Of a stretch of DNA of 6,671 bases, positions 5,996-6,671 are shown piece after piece; the first letter of the stretch is position 1, and the number at the start of each line of letters is the position of its first letter. Below the pieces are notes generated by a model. It did not search any database. It had not been told where the DNA came from and saw only the letters and a program-made list of their open reading frames with translations. Made by a program: the position numbers and the translations under genes. Source of the DNA: Bacillota bacterium (GTDB taxonomy: Bacteria; Bacillota; Clostridia; Lachnospirales; Lachnospiraceae); contig JAFAEB010000207.1 in NCBI GenBank assembly GCA_023424235.1, forward strand, positions 1 to 6,671, read 5' to 3'.

Positions 5996-6671
5996 ATGAA
6001 AGTTTGCGATATGCATTGTGATACCATTTCTGGTATTTATTATGCTAATGAGAGAGGGGAGACTTGTAGTTTACGAAAAAATCCCTTCCACTTAGATTTA
6101 GATAAAATGCAACAAGGTGATTACTTGCTTCAAAACTTTGCAATGTTTGTAAATATAAAAGAACATAGTGATCCCTTTGAACATTGCCTTGACTTAATAG
6201 ATTGCTTTCATGAGCAAATAGAATTAAATAAAGATAAAATACGCTTGGTCTTAAAATATGACGATATCCTTATGAATAGGAAGCTTGGGCTTATATCTGC
6301 TTTATTAACCATTGAAGAAGGAGCAGTAACTAGGCTTAAGCTATCCCACTTAAGGAATTTCTATCGCTTAGGTGTTAGAATGTTAACATTAAATTGGAAT
6401 CATGAAAATGGAATAGGATATCCTAATTTTCGTATCGAAGAAGATAATTCTGTTAATTATAAAATGCCGAATACTAGCAATGGTTTAACAAAGTTTGGAC
6501 TCGAAATGATACATGAAATGGAGAGACTTGGTATGATTATTGATGTATCCCATCTTTCTGATGCTGGCTTTTATGATGTGCTACATAATACGAAAAAACC
6601 ATTTGTTGCGAGTCATTCAAACGCAAGAGCGAAATGTAATCACGTAAGAAACCTGACAGATGAGATGATAC
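5996..6671 (+). CDS. M19 family (renal/membrane dipeptidase-like) dipeptidase, 3' end cut by the window
   Basis: The first 225 residues of a zinc dipeptidase of peptidase family M19; the frame is open to the window edge and about 80-100 residues are probably missing. Visible metal ligands follow the family order: H7-x-D9 (DMHCDT), the bridging Glu107 (in TIEEGA), His186 (DVSHLSD) and His207 (ASHSNAR). The later substrate-binding Asp lies outside the window. LTLNWNHENGIG (130-141) and NGLTKFG (162-168) are further conserved blocks. M19 enzymes hydrolyse dipeptides and, unusually, accept a D-residue at the C-terminal position. There is no signal peptide, so it should be cytoplasmic despite the family name. 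AAAGGA lies 9 bases before the ATG. It follows the YkfC-like gene by 92 bases on the same strand, which makes L-Ala-D-Glu a sensible candidate substrate; that is inference. Confidence 0.93.
   Translation, partial: MKVCDMHCDTISGIYYANERGETCSLRKNPFHLDLDKMQQGDYLLQNFAMFVNIKEHSDPFEHCLDLIDCFHEQIELNKDKIRLVLKYDDILMNRKLGLISALLTIEEGAVTRLKLSHLRNFYRLGVRMLTLNWNHENGIGYPNFRIEEDNSVNYKMPNTSNGLTKFGLEMIHEMERLGMIIDVSHLSDAGFYDVLHNTKKPFVASHSNARAKCNHVRNLTDEMI

Overview
The window reads as low-GC Firmicutes chromosome, most likely from a fermentative clostridium of the Lachnospiraceae (Lachnoclostridium-like). The evidence is the AT-rich base composition, strong AGGAG-type ribosome binding sites, sigma-A-like promoters, U-tailed hairpin terminators, and gene families typical of polysaccharide-degrading clostridia. 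Placing it at genus level is inference. I see no mobile element, CRISPR array, tRNA, rRNA or riboswitch.

Layout. A plus-strand intracellular GH8 xylo-oligosaccharide hydrolase (230-1360) converges on a minus-strand pair, oligoendopeptidase F (1941-3695) followed by a HIT protein (1435-1869). A single symmetrical hairpin at 1373-1410 can terminate transcription in both directions. A 246-base divergent region (3696-3941) separates pepF from a plus-strand cluster. It holds two back-to-back promoter candidates, a structured pepF leader with a six-codon mini-ORF, and a hairpin that would cover the ribosome binding site of the next gene.

The plus-strand cluster has three genes: a membrane-anchored M23 metallopeptidase (3942-5054), a signal-less SH3b-SH3b-NlpC/P60 cysteine peptidase resembling YkfC (5064-5903), and an M19 'membrane dipeptidase'-type enzyme that starts at 5996 and runs off the right edge. 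The first two are 9 bases apart. The third has its own extended -10 promoter candidate.

How the genes may work together. M23 would cut cell-wall peptide cross-links outside the cell. The YkfC-like enzyme would cut imported or recycled stem peptides inside, releasing L-Ala-D-Glu. The M19 enzyme belongs to a family that accepts L-D dipeptides and could split that product. This peptidoglycan turnover and recycling route is the most interesting hypothesis in the window. Each enzyme assignment rests on visible catalytic motifs, but the pathway itself is inferred. GH8, pepF and HIT look like ordinary metabolic genes unrelated to that module.
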